From the NCBI RefSeq assembly GCF_029846235.1, contig NZ_JARVWP010000009.1, forward strand, positions 248,001-312,000: a stretch of DNA of 64,000 nucleotides. The letters are read 5' to 3'. The DNA comes from Bradyrhizobium sp. CER78. Its GTDB lineage: Bacteria; Pseudomonadota; Alphaproteobacteria; Rhizobiales; Xanthobacteraceae. The notes under the pieces are model-generated. The model was not told the origin of the DNA, did not search any database, and saw nothing but the letters and a program-made list of their open reading frames with translations. The position numbers and the translations under genes are program-made. Position 1 is the first letter of the stretch; every line of letters begins with the position of its first letter. Shown here piece after piece: positions 51,426-59,675 of this stretch.

Positions 51426-51492
51426 GTTGCTCCTGTCCATCTCTGGGTTGTTCTCCGGGGCGACGATATGCTCGCGTTGGCGCTCGCGCGGA

Positions 51493-51777
51493 TTACTTTT
51501 CTTCGGTCGGTGTCGAGATGAACGATGACTTCCCAGGAGGCGGATCGATCGATACCTTCCGGTCGTCACCGAGGAAGACAGGCGCCAGATCCTCGTCGAC
51601 CATGATCTTCGCTGCCTGCGGCGTTTGCGGGTCCCCTTCAACGTCAAGGCGCGTCGCCGCCTCAAAGAGCAGCGCCCTCACGTCATCGGATGACAAGACG
51701 TTCTTCGCGAGGAGCGTGCGGACCAGAGCCTCAAGCACCAAGCCAACAATCGGTCCGTTGCCGAGCGTGCGTTCCAT
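51493..51777 (-). CDS. Hypothetical protein between cbpM and the two-component genes
   Basis: The 94-residue product (GNGPIVGLVLEALVRTLLAK near the start) has an N-terminal amphipathic helix and a Pro-rich tail. AAGGAGC lies before the ATG at 51777. No family is recognised. It lies between the CbpM gene and the regulator genes, all on one strand and closely spaced, so these may be one transcript. Confidence 0.6.
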   Translation of the reverse strand: MERTLGNGPIVGLVLEALVRTLLAKNVLSSDDVRALLFEAATRLDVEGDPQTPQAAKIMVDEDLAPVFLGDDRKVSIDPPPGKSSFISTPTEEK

Positions 51778-51829
51778 TGAAAGCTGCTCCTTAATGCCTG
51801 TCCCTAATCGACCGTGGTCACCCGTTCTG

Positions 51830-52117
51830 TCAGATCGTTCGTGAATCATCGTCAAGTGCGGTACGCATCAACGCGAAAGCCTGTCGGACACCATGCAGCT
51901 GATCGATGAGATGGAGGATGACGTCGATCCCCTCGTCGTTGACGCCCAGGTCGCTCTTGAGATCGCGGATCAGGTGCGCGCGGGCCACATCCGCGTCAGA
52001 GAACTGCGCCCCTGAAGCCGCCTCGGTTGGAAGCAGCCATCGTTGCTCCAGCCAGAATTCGAGTGTCTGCACCCGCAGTCCCGAGGAGATCAGAAATTCC
52101 TGTTTGGTCAGGGTCAT
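51830..52117 (-). CDS. cbpM: CbpM, modulator of the CbpA co-chaperone
   Basis: The 95-residue protein is a MerR-like/CbpM-type protein (KQEFLISSGLRVQTLEFWLE at the N-terminus). CbpM binds the J domain of CbpA and restrains it. Its ATG overlaps the cbpA stop by 1 bp (TAATG), the standard cbpA-cbpM arrangement. Confidence 0.85.
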   Translation of the reverse strand: MTLTKQEFLISSGLRVQTLEFWLEQRWLLPTEAASGAQFSDADVARAHLIRDLKSDLGVNDEGIDVILHLIDQLHGVRQAFALMRTALDDDSRTI

Positions 52118-53022
52118 TACAAGGTGCCTTCGCGCGGATCGAACTTTTTCCCCTTGGTCCAGTTCTCGACGAACGCTTCCAATTCCGGATCCGGAGACTT
52201 CGGCAGGACGATTGTCAGCTTCACCAATTCGTCTCCGGCACTCCCGCCTCGGCGCGGGGCGCCCTTTCCCCTGAGGCGCAGTGTCGTGCCGGTGTTCGAT
52301 CCCTTCGGCACCGCCATGGTAACGTCACCGGTCGGTGTCGGCACCCGGATTTGACCGCCCAGAACCGCCTCGGTCAACGAGATCGGCACTTCGAGCAGAA
52401 TGTTGTCGCCATCGCGGGTAAAGCGCCGATCCGGCATGACCTCGACTTCGATGAGGGCATCGCCTGGTCCGCCTTTGCCTGCGCCGGGAGCTCCCTTGCC
52501 CTTCAGGCGCAAGACCTGCCCGTCGACCAGACCCGGGGGAATCTTCACTTCCAGCGTCCCGCCATCCGGCAGTGTGATTCGCTTGGTTGCACCGCTGATC
52601 GATTCGACGAACGCGATGGACAGGCGATAGTGCAGATCTTCACCGCGCCGGTTTGCGCGTGCGCGCTGCCCGCGCCTTAGCAGGTCGGCGAACGCATCGT
52701 CCGAATCCATGAAGTCGGCAAAGCCGGCTCCGCTGGTGTAAGCATGCGGATCTCCGGCATCGGCGTAGTCGCGATAGAAGTGATGCTGCGGCCGTTCAGC
52801 TCCCGTCGCGTCGATTTCTCCATTGTCGAAGCGGTTGCGCTTGTCAGCATCGCCGAGCAGGTCATAGGCGCCGGCCGCTTCCTTGAACTTCTCTTCCGCG
52901 GCCTTGTCGCCGGGATTGAGATCAGGATGCAGCTTCTTCGCAAGCTTACGATACGCCTTTTGTATCTCGGCGGCCGACGCTGAGGAGGACACTCCCAACA
53001 CATCGTACGGGTTCTTAGCCAA
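52117..53022 (-). CDS. cbpA: CbpA-type DnaJ co-chaperone
   Basis: The 301-residue protein has an N-terminal J domain (YDVLGVSSSASAAEIQKAY, with the HPD motif at about 33-35) and a C-terminal substrate-binding domain, but no zinc-finger region, as in CbpA rather than DnaJ. It stimulates DnaK ATPase activity and delivers clients. The partner cbpM overlaps its stop. The DnaK and GrpE encoded at 55.4-58.6 kb complete an accessory chaperone machine. Confidence 0.92.
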   Translation of the reverse strand: MAKNPYDVLGVSSSASAAEIQKAYRKLAKKLHPDLNPGDKAAEEKFKEAAGAYDLLGDADKRNRFDNGEIDATGAERPQHHFYRDYADAGDPHAYTSGAGFADFMDSDDAFADLLRRGQRARANRRGEDLHYRLSIAFVESISGATKRITLPDGGTLEVKIPPGLVDGQVLRLKGKGAPGAGKGGPGDALIEVEVMPDRRFTRDGDNILLEVPISLTEAVLGGQIRVPTPTGDVTMAVPKGSNTGTTLRLRGKGAPRRGGSAGDELVKLTIVLPKSPDPELEAFVENWTKGKKFDPREGTL

Positions 53023-53096
53023 TGACCGCTCCCGACTTGAAGATGGCAGAGACTGGATTTGCCCGTAGCGAGGAACGGCCGAGCGCCGGGTCCCGA

Positions 53097-53279
53097 TTAT
53101 TCAACATGACCGGGATCCACGTATTTGGGGTAGTTCTTCAGTTGCTGAGGCGTCATTCGCGCCGGATCTGGCGCTCCTGGAACACCGCGCGGACCAAGTT
53201 TCGCCCGCGTGATGTCGTCTTCCGTCAGTCGCGGCTTGCCGTCGTCGAGTTGCCCATTGCCACCGAGACTCACTGTCAT
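53097..53279 (-). CDS. Small hypothetical protein upstream of cbpA
   Basis: The 60-residue hydrophilic product (MTVSLGGNGQLDDGKPRLTE) contains a Pro-rich middle (GPRGVPGAPDPARM). A purine-rich GGTTGGAAGA precedes the ATG. It is on the same strand, 74 bp before cbpA. No family is recognised. Confidence 0.45.
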   Translation of the reverse strand: MTVSLGGNGQLDDGKPRLTEDDITRAKLGPRGVPGAPDPARMTPQQLKNYPKYVDPGHVE

Positions 53280-53363
53280 GGTCTTCCAACCTCTGCATGC
53301 AGTTCTTCAACGACATTCCAGGCAAGACCCGTTTGCCCGGCACGGACGGTCAGCACCACGCGC

Positions 53364-54638
53364 CTAGCGCCGTTCCTCGTTTCTCTCGCCGGAACGCTCG
53401 CCTTCCGAGGGCGCGCGGCGCGGAGGAGCTCCGGCTTCCTCCATCCGTGGTTCAGGCCTCGCGAACGGCGCGGCGGGTCGGGGCTCGGGTCCGGCCTCGG
53501 TTTCTGGCGTTGGCACTGGTCGGACGGTGGGCTCGGCGCGAGGCTCCGGCCTGGGCGCGGACTCAGGCCTAGCCTCCGGCATGCGGATTTCCTCACGCCT
53601 TCGCTCTTCCGGCGGAGCTTGATCACGCCGCTTCTGCTCGGTGGCCGATCGATCCTCCTGACCAAGAGGTCTGGGCGCGGCCTCAGGCACGGGCGTTCGT
53701 TCACGCCCAAGTTCGCGAGGTGCAACCCTTTCGACTTCATCCGCCGGCGACCTGCGCTCGGTCACAGGGGCCTCCGATGGGCGTCGAGAGCCGTCGAGAC
53801 GCTGCCGCGAAGGTTCCTCAGGTCGAGCCCCCTTCAGATCTTCGGGTCGGCTTTTATCCGCATTCGACGGCGTGACCTCGGCGGGTGCGCGTGGTCGAAT
53901 AATGTCGCGCCCATTCAGGATTGTTGGACGTGGCGTAGCGCCCACGGGCGGAGCCCCGCCGTTCGTTCTGTTGAACAGACGAGTATCGTGGCTTGCAATC
54001 TCGACGTGCTTACGCTGCAACGGCGTGGGTGCGAAATGTTGTTCCCTGGCGACCGCTCTGTCGGCGGCTGATGGCCGAGCCTCGACGCCGCCGCGTCCGC
54101 CATTGTAGCTGACGTTGTTCACCGTCTCATTGACGACGACGGTTTTCTGATAGACGTTTCTAATCGTCACGTTCCGAATGTTGTTGACGGTGCTGTTGTA
54201 GTAGAATTGACCACGATCCCAGCGGCCACCTTCGTAGCCATTGCCCGAATAGCCGAAGCCATAGTTGACGCCGCCGTAGAAGCCGACGCGCACACCCCAA
54301 TAACCCGGGTGGAAAATGTAGGCGCCCGCGAGCCAGCCCCAGTAGCCCGGGGTCCACAACAAGCCCGGTCGCGGTGGCTGCACCCACGTTCCGGGCACCC
54401 AATAGTAGTCACCGGCATCCTCGTCCCACGACCAATATCCCGGAGACCAGAGATAGCCTGGCGCAGGTACGGGGGGCTGTTCGTAACGAGGCAGCGGCGG
54501 CGGTGGCGTTTCCACAGCCGTGACTTGCGAGCAAGCTGCTTCCTGGGACGACGCGGCCGTCGGCATTACGCATGCGCTTCCAAGCAACAAGGCAGCGAGA
54601 ACTACAGGAGATGTCGTCGTCAACAGTCGCTTCAACAT
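53364..54638 (-). CDS. YXWGXW-repeat exported protein with long charged tail
   Basis: The 424-residue protein starts with a signal/lipoprotein-like leader (LAALLLGSACVMPTA, with a Cys), then repeats such as YLWSPGYWSWDED, YYWVPGTWVQPP and LLWTPGYWGW, the YXWGXW family pattern, followed by an Asn/Gly-rich segment and a Pro/Arg/Glu-rich tail of about 190 residues. Such proteins are envelope-located and of unknown function. The ATG at 54638 is chosen at the leader start. The long tail is the unusual part. Confidence 0.78.
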   Translation of the reverse strand: MLKRLLTTTSPVVLAALLLGSACVMPTAASSQEAACSQVTAVETPPPPLPRYEQPPVPAPGYLWSPGYWSWDEDAGDYYWVPGTWVQPPRPGLLWTPGYWGWLAGAYIFHPGYWGVRVGFYGGVNYGFGYSGNGYEGGRWDRGQFYYNSTVNNIRNVTIRNVYQKTVVVNETVNNVSYNGGRGGVEARPSAADRAVAREQHFAPTPLQRKHVEIASHDTRLFNRTNGGAPPVGATPRPTILNGRDIIRPRAPAEVTPSNADKSRPEDLKGARPEEPSRQRLDGSRRPSEAPVTERRSPADEVERVAPRELGRERTPVPEAAPRPLGQEDRSATEQKRRDQAPPEERRREEIRMPEARPESAPRPEPRAEPTVRPVPTPETEAGPEPRPAAPFARPEPRMEEAGAPPRRAPSEGERSGERNEERR

Positions 54639-54724
54639 ATGAGAACCCTGGCGAGAAAGCGTTGCTATTCGCGTGATGCACGACACCGCTCGCACCGGCG
54701 AACGGTGTCAGTTTCGGCACGTCC

Positions 54725-55213
54725 CTATCGACCCGGCTGCAGCGTCATGCTCTCCAATCCCGCTGCGACGATCAGGCCGGTTTCCGCTTGCACGCTCAGG
54801 GGTTGCAGCGCGATGCTGTTGTTCGAACCACCCAGAAGTACATTGCCGCCTACGCCGACGATTGCCGCAGCCATCGCGTCGACGCCGACATAAGTACCGG
54901 CGATATCGCCGCGACCGGGCTGTGCGACAGGCGCGAACACCGTCCAAGCAAGCGCGGTGCTCTCGGTAATGCCGATATCGAGACCGACCTTCTGAATCGT
55001 CGCGATATAGTAGTCTTCGGGCAGTCCGTTGATGCGCAAGACACACGCCAGATTAGTTACCGCGCCTACGATAAAGCCGATGCTCGGCCCACCCTTGCAC
55101 TCAAGTACGCCGACTTGCACCTTTTGAACGGGCTGCTGAGCTTGCGCGGTTGATACCAGGGCGGTCAGCATTGCTCCGGCAAAGGCAGTGAGGACCGTAG
55201 AACGTCGTCGCAT
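54725..55213 (-). CDS. DUF992 secreted protein
   Basis: The 162-residue protein has a signal peptide (ending ALVSTAQA) and a DUF992 domain (VGVLECKGGPSIGFIVGAVT, GTYVGVDAMAAAIVGVGGN). AGGAGC lies before the ATG at 55213. DUF992 proteins are periplasmic and of unknown function, mainly in Rhizobiales. It follows dnaK after a terminator-like hairpin. Confidence 0.85.
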   Translation of the reverse strand: MRRRSTVLTAFAGAMLTALVSTAQAQQPVQKVQVGVLECKGGPSIGFIVGAVTNLACVLRINGLPEDYYIATIQKVGLDIGITESTALAWTVFAPVAQPGRGDIAGTYVGVDAMAAAIVGVGGNVLLGGSNNSIALQPLSVQAETGLIVAAGLESMTLQPGR

Positions 55214-55231
55214 AAGAAAGCTCCTACAAAA

Positions 55232-55250
55232 TGAAGGCGGAATGCCTTCA
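55232..55250 (-). terminator. Hairpin after dnaK
   Basis: On the minus strand TGAAGGC-ATTCC-GCCTTCA forms a 7-bp stem followed by TTTTG. It lies between dnaK and the DUF992 gene and is a weak rho-independent terminator candidate. Confidence 0.45.
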
Positions 55251-55386
55251 AGACGTCTGCTGAAGTTTGAGTAGAACGAAGCAATCGGGATTGCATTCCA
55301 GCACCTGAGAGCTGGCGTTTCCTCCCGACAGCGGTGCAACGTGCGATTGGTAACCACGGGCTCGCGCCCGCGCTTGCGGAACCGTG

Positions 55387-57285
55387 CTATTTCGAATTCT
55401 TCTTGTCGTCGTCGATCTCGGTGAATTCGGCGTCGACGACATTGTCTCCGCCTGAACCCGGGGCAGCACCAGGAGCTGCCCGCGCGGCGCTCTGCATCGC
55501 CTCCGCAAGCTTCATCGAGTGCTGTTGCAAGGCATTCACCTTGGTATTGATCGTCGTGGCATCGTCGCCCTTCAACGCTTCACGCAAGTCAGACATCGCG
55601 CTTTCGATCGCGCTACGGTCCGACGCCGCGAGCTTCGAACCATGCTCGGTGACGGTCTTCTCCGTTGCGTGCAGCAGTGCTTCAGCGGTGTTCTTCGCCT
55701 CGACCGCTTCCTTCCGCTTCTTGTCCTCCGCAGCGTGGGCCTCGGCGTCCTTGACCATCTTTTCGATGTCGCTCTCCGACAGACCGCCCGATGCCTGAAT
55801 CTGGATATTCTGTTCCTTGCCGGTGCCCTTGTCCTTGGCCGAGACGTTGACGATTCCGTTGGCATCGATGTCGAACGTCACCTCGATTTGCGGCACGCCT
55901 CGCGGCGCCGGAGCGATCCCGACCAGATCGAACTGGCCGAGGAACTTGTTGTCAGAGGCCATCTCGCGCTCACCTTGGAAGACGCGGATCGTCACCGCGC
56001 TCTGGTTGTCCTCGGCGGTGGAGAAGACCTGGCTCTTCTTAGCCGGAACCGTCGTGTTGCGCTCGATCAGCCGGGTGAACACGCCCCCCAGCGTCTCGAG
56101 GCCAAGTGACAGCGGCGTCACGTCGAGCAGCAGCACATCCTTGACGTCGCCTTGCAGGACGCCCGCCTGGATTGCCGCGCCGACGGCGACGACCTCGTCG
56201 GGATTGACGCCCTTGTGCGGCTCCTTGCCGAAGATCTTCTGCACGACTTCCTGGATCTTCGGCATGCGGGTCTGGCCGCCGACCAGCACGACTTCGTCAA
56301 TATCCTTCGCCGTGAGTCCGGCATCCTTGAGGGCATTGAGGCACGGCTCGATCGTCCGCTGAACGAGGTCCTCGACCAGGGACTCGAATTTGGCGCGCGT
56401 GATCTTGACCTGAAGATGCTTTGGGCCGGAGGCATCCGCTGTGATGAACGGCAGGTTGACTTCCGTCTGGGTGACGGTGGAAAGCTCGATCTTCGCCTTT
56501 TCAGCCGCTTCCTTGAGGCGCTGAAGCGCGAGCTTGTCGTTGCGCAGATCAATGCCTTGCTGCTTCTGGAACTCGTCGGCAAGGTAGTTGACCAACCGCA
56601 TGTCGAAGTCTTCGCCGCCCAGGAAGGTGTCGCCGTTGGTCGCCTTCACCTCAAACACCCCATCGCCGATATCGAGAACGGAGATGTCGAAGGTGCCGCC
56701 ACCGAGATCGTAGACGGCGATCTTTGCCTGTTTCTTCTTGTCGAGTCCGTAGGCGAGCGCCGCCGCGGTGGGTTCGTTGATAATGCGCAGAACCTCGAGG
56801 CCGGCGATCTTGCCGGCGTCCTTGGTGGCCTGACGCTGCGCGTCGTTGAAATAGGCGGGAACGGTGATGACGGCCTGCGTGATCTTCTCGCCGAGATTGG
56901 CCTCGGCCGTTTCCTTCATCTTCTGCAGGATGAAGGCCGAAATCTGCGAAGGCGAATACGGCTTGCCCTCAGCCTCGACCCAGGCGTCGCCATTGGACGC
57001 CTTGATGATCTTGTAGGGGACGAGCGTCTTGTCCTTCTCGACAGTCGGATCATCGTAACGTCGGCCGATCAGGCGCTTCACCGCGAAGATAGTGTTGGTC
57101 GGATTGGTCACCGCCTGCCGCCGGGCCGGTTGCCCGACGAGACGCTCGCCGTCGGACGTGAACGCCACCACGGAAGGTGTCGTACGCGCGCCCTCGGCGT
57201 TCTCGATGATGCGCGTGTTCTTGCCATCCATCACCGCGACGCATGAATTGGTCGTCCCGAGGTCAATTCCGATCACTTTTGCCAC
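55387..57285 (-). CDS. dnaK: DnaK chaperone (Hsp70)
   Basis: The 632-residue protein is a full-length Hsp70: GIDLGTTNSCVAVMDG at the N-terminus, DLGGGTFDISVLDIG and VVLVGGQTRMPKIQ signatures, a substrate-binding domain and a C-terminal lid ending EFTEIDDDKKNSK. It refolds proteins with CbpA and GrpE and works with ClpB, all encoded here. Its promoter is sigma-54 type with two palindromes, not a heat-shock type. It is not next to dnaJ as in the housekeeping operon, so it is an accessory paralogue (inferred). Confidence 0.96.
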   Translation of the reverse strand: MAKVIGIDLGTTNSCVAVMDGKNTRIIENAEGARTTPSVVAFTSDGERLVGQPARRQAVTNPTNTIFAVKRLIGRRYDDPTVEKDKTLVPYKIIKASNGDAWVEAEGKPYSPSQISAFILQKMKETAEANLGEKITQAVITVPAYFNDAQRQATKDAGKIAGLEVLRIINEPTAAALAYGLDKKKQAKIAVYDLGGGTFDISVLDIGDGVFEVKATNGDTFLGGEDFDMRLVNYLADEFQKQQGIDLRNDKLALQRLKEAAEKAKIELSTVTQTEVNLPFITADASGPKHLQVKITRAKFESLVEDLVQRTIEPCLNALKDAGLTAKDIDEVVLVGGQTRMPKIQEVVQKIFGKEPHKGVNPDEVVAVGAAIQAGVLQGDVKDVLLLDVTPLSLGLETLGGVFTRLIERNTTVPAKKSQVFSTAEDNQSAVTIRVFQGEREMASDNKFLGQFDLVGIAPAPRGVPQIEVTFDIDANGIVNVSAKDKGTGKEQNIQIQASGGLSESDIEKMVKDAEAHAAEDKKRKEAVEAKNTAEALLHATEKTVTEHGSKLAASDRSAIESAMSDLREALKGDDATTINTKVNALQQHSMKLAEAMQSAARAAPGAAPGSGGDNVVDAEFTEIDDDKKNSK

Positions 57286-57351
57286 GTCGCGCTCCTCTGA
57301 CTTTTTCGTTGATCGACAATGTGCGGCTTGCGCCTTGCGCCACTACCGTTG

Positions 57352-57454
57352 AGCAACAGATGTGCCACATCGCGACTTGCGTGATTTCAACGACTTGCGC
57401 CGCGAGATCGCGACGCGTCGGACATTTTGTCCGGAGCACGCCGGACAAACTGTC
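57352..57454 (-). promoter_or_regulatory. Sigma-54 promoter D1 (dnaK)
   Basis: Reading minus: TGGCACATCTGTTGCT at 57367-57352; IHF-like TTTCAACGACTTG at 57385-57397; palindromes GGACATTTTGTCC at 57420-57432 and GACAAACTGTC at 57444-57454. Proximal centre 59 bp from the -24 edge; centres 23 bp apart. Confidence 0.92.
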
Positions 57455-57512
57455 TATCGGTTTAAGCGCACAAAAAGCCGTACTAACGGCGCCCGCACCG
57501 CGACCCGCGTCA

Positions 57513-57613
57513 GACAACTTGTCCAATCGACTTTGACAAAGTGTCCGCGGACCACCCCACCAACACCTTCAGCTGCTGATATGACTTGCCATGCGGATGG
57601 CACGTGTATTGCT
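57513..57613 (+). promoter_or_regulatory. Sigma-54 promoter D2 (hsp20)
   Basis: Reading plus: palindromes GACAACTTGTC at 57513-57523 and GACAAAGTGTC at 57535-57545, then sigma-54 box TGGCACGTGTATTGCT at 57598-57613. The proximal centre is 58 bp from the -24 edge; centres 22 bp apart. A degenerate IHF-like element (TATCAGCAGCTGA, minus reading of 57569-57581) sits where the others have theirs. Divergent from D1. Confidence 0.85.
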
Positions 57614-57667
57614 GCGATTCGATCCCGTCGACGACCTATACCGTCGCCTCGACCAGGATGGTTCACG

Positions 57668-57934
57668 ATGCTCTATGTTGACGTGAACGAGACAGATGAC
57701 GAATTGCAAATCGTTGCAGAGTTGCATGGTCTAACGGCAAACGATGTAGACGTGACCGTCGAGCATGGTGTACTCACCATTATCGCAGAACGGCGGGTAA
57801 GCGATGGCCGCAATGCCGGGCGGACAATCAGAGTCTTGAGCTCGATGCTGCTGCCTCGCTCGGTCGATGCTCATAGGCTAAATGCGTACTTCGACGACGG
57901 CGTGATGACTGTGACGTTTCCCAAGCACCGGTAA
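57668..57934 (+). CDS. Minimal Hsp20/alpha-crystallin protein
   Basis: The 88-residue product is little more than an alpha-crystallin domain (VDVNETDDELQIVAELHGLT, HGVLTIIAERR), lacking the usual N-terminal arm and the C-terminal IxI extension. Translation starts at ATG 57668, with AGGATGG upstream and about 43 nt after the predicted sigma-54 start site. Just upstream and out of frame the DNA encodes FDPVDDLYRRLDQ, which resembles an Hsp20 N-terminus, so the gene may be a frameshifted or re-promoted form. It is the only plus-strand gene of the block. Confidence 0.78.
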   Translation: MLYVDVNETDDELQIVAELHGLTANDVDVTVEHGVLTIIAERRVSDGRNAGRTIRVLSSMLLPRSVDAHRLNAYFDDGVMTVTFPKHR

Positions 57935-57998
57935 CCAAGCCAGCGGCGCTAAAATCATCGGAGCCGCCGAGTAGCTACCTGAGAAGCGAGCAGGCATT

Positions 57999-58649
57999 TC
58001 AGCTCGCCACGCCGACTTTCGCAGGCCGCAACGAACGTGATCCAATCGCGTAACCAGGCTGCACGACAGTCGTGACCGTGCCGCTTGGCACTGACGGATC
58101 CTGCACCTGGAACATGGCCTCGTGAAAGTGAGGATCAAACCGGCTTCCGGTCGGATCAAGCTTCTTGACGCCGTGCGCTTCCAATGATCGCAGCAGCTCC
58201 TTCTCCGTAAGCTCCACACCCTCGACAAACGTTTTGAACGGGCCGGCATTGCGTCGCAGCTCTGCAGGAAGACTGGACATAGCACGTTCAAGATTGTCCG
58301 CGACGTTGACCATATCGCCCGCGAACCTGGTCACGGCATATTGCCGCATGTCGTTCAACTCGCGCTCGGCGCGCCGGCGTACATTCTCGGCGTCCGCGAG
58401 CGTCCGAAGCAGGCGGTCCTTAAGATCAACATTTTCCGCCACAAGCCGCGCAATGGCATCATGTGCGTCTTCTGCTGTGCCCGACGGGACGCTCGCGGCA
58501 TCCGGCCATTCGGAGGCCGCTTCCCTTGCAGAATCCACAGACGTCAGCTTCTCTGCGTCTTCCCCGGCCTGACGAGGCCCTCCTTGAAGATGGTGCGGGT
58601 GACTCTGTCTGTTGTAATGAGGATTCTTGGGCGGGCCGTTGTTGGTCAT
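57999..58649 (-). CDS. grpE: GrpE nucleotide-exchange factor
   Basis: The 216-residue protein has the GrpE coiled coil (about 60-125, RLVAENVDLKDRLLRTLADA) and the C-terminal beta domain (FDPHFHEAMFQVQDPSVPSG). The N-terminal 40 residues are hydrophilic and unusually His/Pro-rich. GrpE releases ADP from DnaK. It follows the HdeD-like gene by 83 bp on the same strand, so promoter E probably drives both. Confidence 0.93.
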   Translation of the reverse strand: MTNNGPPKNPHYNRQSHPHHLQGGPRQAGEDAEKLTSVDSAREAASEWPDAASVPSGTAEDAHDAIARLVAENVDLKDRLLRTLADAENVRRRAERELNDMRQYAVTRFAGDMVNVADNLERAMSSLPAELRRNAGPFKTFVEGVELTEKELLRSLEAHGVKKLDPTGSRFDPHFHEAMFQVQDPSVPSGTVTTVVQPGYAIGSRSLRPAKVGVAS

Positions 58650-58732
58650 GGCAGCTCTCTTATCTCGCCGTTGATATGTCGTTTGGGGGTCGGTCGGAAG
58701 AGCTCCGTCCTTCGCGCGTCCGAGCCGGCCAT

Positions 58733-59311
58733 CTACCGCCTATCGCGAAGCTGCAGGCCCAGGCCAATCAACGTGCAGCCCTGGAAGACCAGGTCGACCG
58801 ACAACAACAGACCAAGCAACCAGAGACTGTTGAGTGGCCACCCCAGGAGAAACGCCAATCCTGCGATCGCGGTGAGCAATCCGGAGGCAAACAGCCAGCC
58901 CCAGCCGCGATCGCCTCTTGCTCTAAAGCTTAGCAGCAGGCGCATGAGGCCAGACGCGATCGTGAAAACGGCCAATATGAGCGTCAGGACAAGCGAAGCG
59001 ATTACTGGATCCAGAACGATTGTCGTACCGGCCCCGGCATAGAAAACGCCGCCCAGACCCCAAAGAAAGAATCCGCGCCAGTTCTTGACCCTAAACGCAT
59101 GGACGACCTGGAAAGCGCCCGCGACGATCATCAAAACGCCGATGTAGAAGATCGTTGCGATGGTCGCCAACAGCAGATTGCTGAGAGCTCCGAAGCCCAG
59201 CACGACAAAAAGAATGCCTAGGGCGACGAACCAGCCCCACTTCTCTTGCGCTTCGGTCATCAATCCCGTGAACGCTCGCCTCGGTTCCGACATTCGAGTT
59301 GTCTGCGTCAT
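58733..59311 (-). CDS. HdeD/DUF308 family membrane protein
   Basis: The 192-residue protein has six predicted membrane segments in the DUF308 pattern of E. coli HdeD, an acid-stress inner-membrane protein. The ATG at 59311 is chosen; an upstream GTG frame to 59431 would overlap the sigma-54 box and is rejected. It is about 80 nt after the predicted transcription start of promoter E and is followed by grpE. Confidence 0.85.
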   Translation of the reverse strand: MTQTTRMSEPRRAFTGLMTEAQEKWGWFVALGILFVVLGFGALSNLLLATIATIFYIGVLMIVAGAFQVVHAFRVKNWRGFFLWGLGGVFYAGAGTTIVLDPVIASLVLTLILAVFTIASGLMRLLLSFRARGDRGWGWLFASGLLTAIAGLAFLLGWPLNSLWLLGLLLSVDLVFQGCTLIGLGLQLRDRR

Positions 59312-59403
59312 GATGAATTGCCCAGCGATTGAGTTGTTGGCGGCTCGCTGCACACGGGCCGGCCCCGCGATGCAGACGACGACATTCTTGCCAGTGACGA
59401 CAA

Positions 59404-59506
59404 CGCAATCGACGTGCCAGACCGTGAACACCGTGATTTCAATCAGTTATGACAATCGATGTCGCTGAAGGGTCATTTTGGCCGGAATCTCTGGGACAAA
59501 ATGACC
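59404..59506 (-). promoter_or_regulatory. Sigma-54 promoter E (hdeD-grpE)
   Basis: Reading minus: TGGCACGTCGATTGCG at 59419-59404; IHF-like TTTCAATCAGTTA at 59437-59449; palindrome-like sites GGTCATTTTGGCC at 59471-59483 and GGACAAAATGACC at 59494-59506. The proximal centre is 58 bp from the -24 edge; centres 23 bp apart. These two sites deviate most from GGACA-N3-TGTCC. Confidence 0.88.
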
Positions 59507-59675
59507 AAAGCGCGGAAGGCTAACTCGCCGGCGGGAGCGTCTGCGATTGGCGGAATTCGGTCTATCGGCAGGGCCTCGAGTACCCGTCAACAGGGTCAGC
59601 GAGCTGCAGCTCAACGCTCAATCCGGTGCTCCTGAGCAGGATCTCCGCGGCCGGGCTCCGATGCTGGGATTCATG

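Noticed and set aside
56152..57246. 364-codon plus-strand open frame
   Set aside because: Antisense to dnaK with no domain; shadow.
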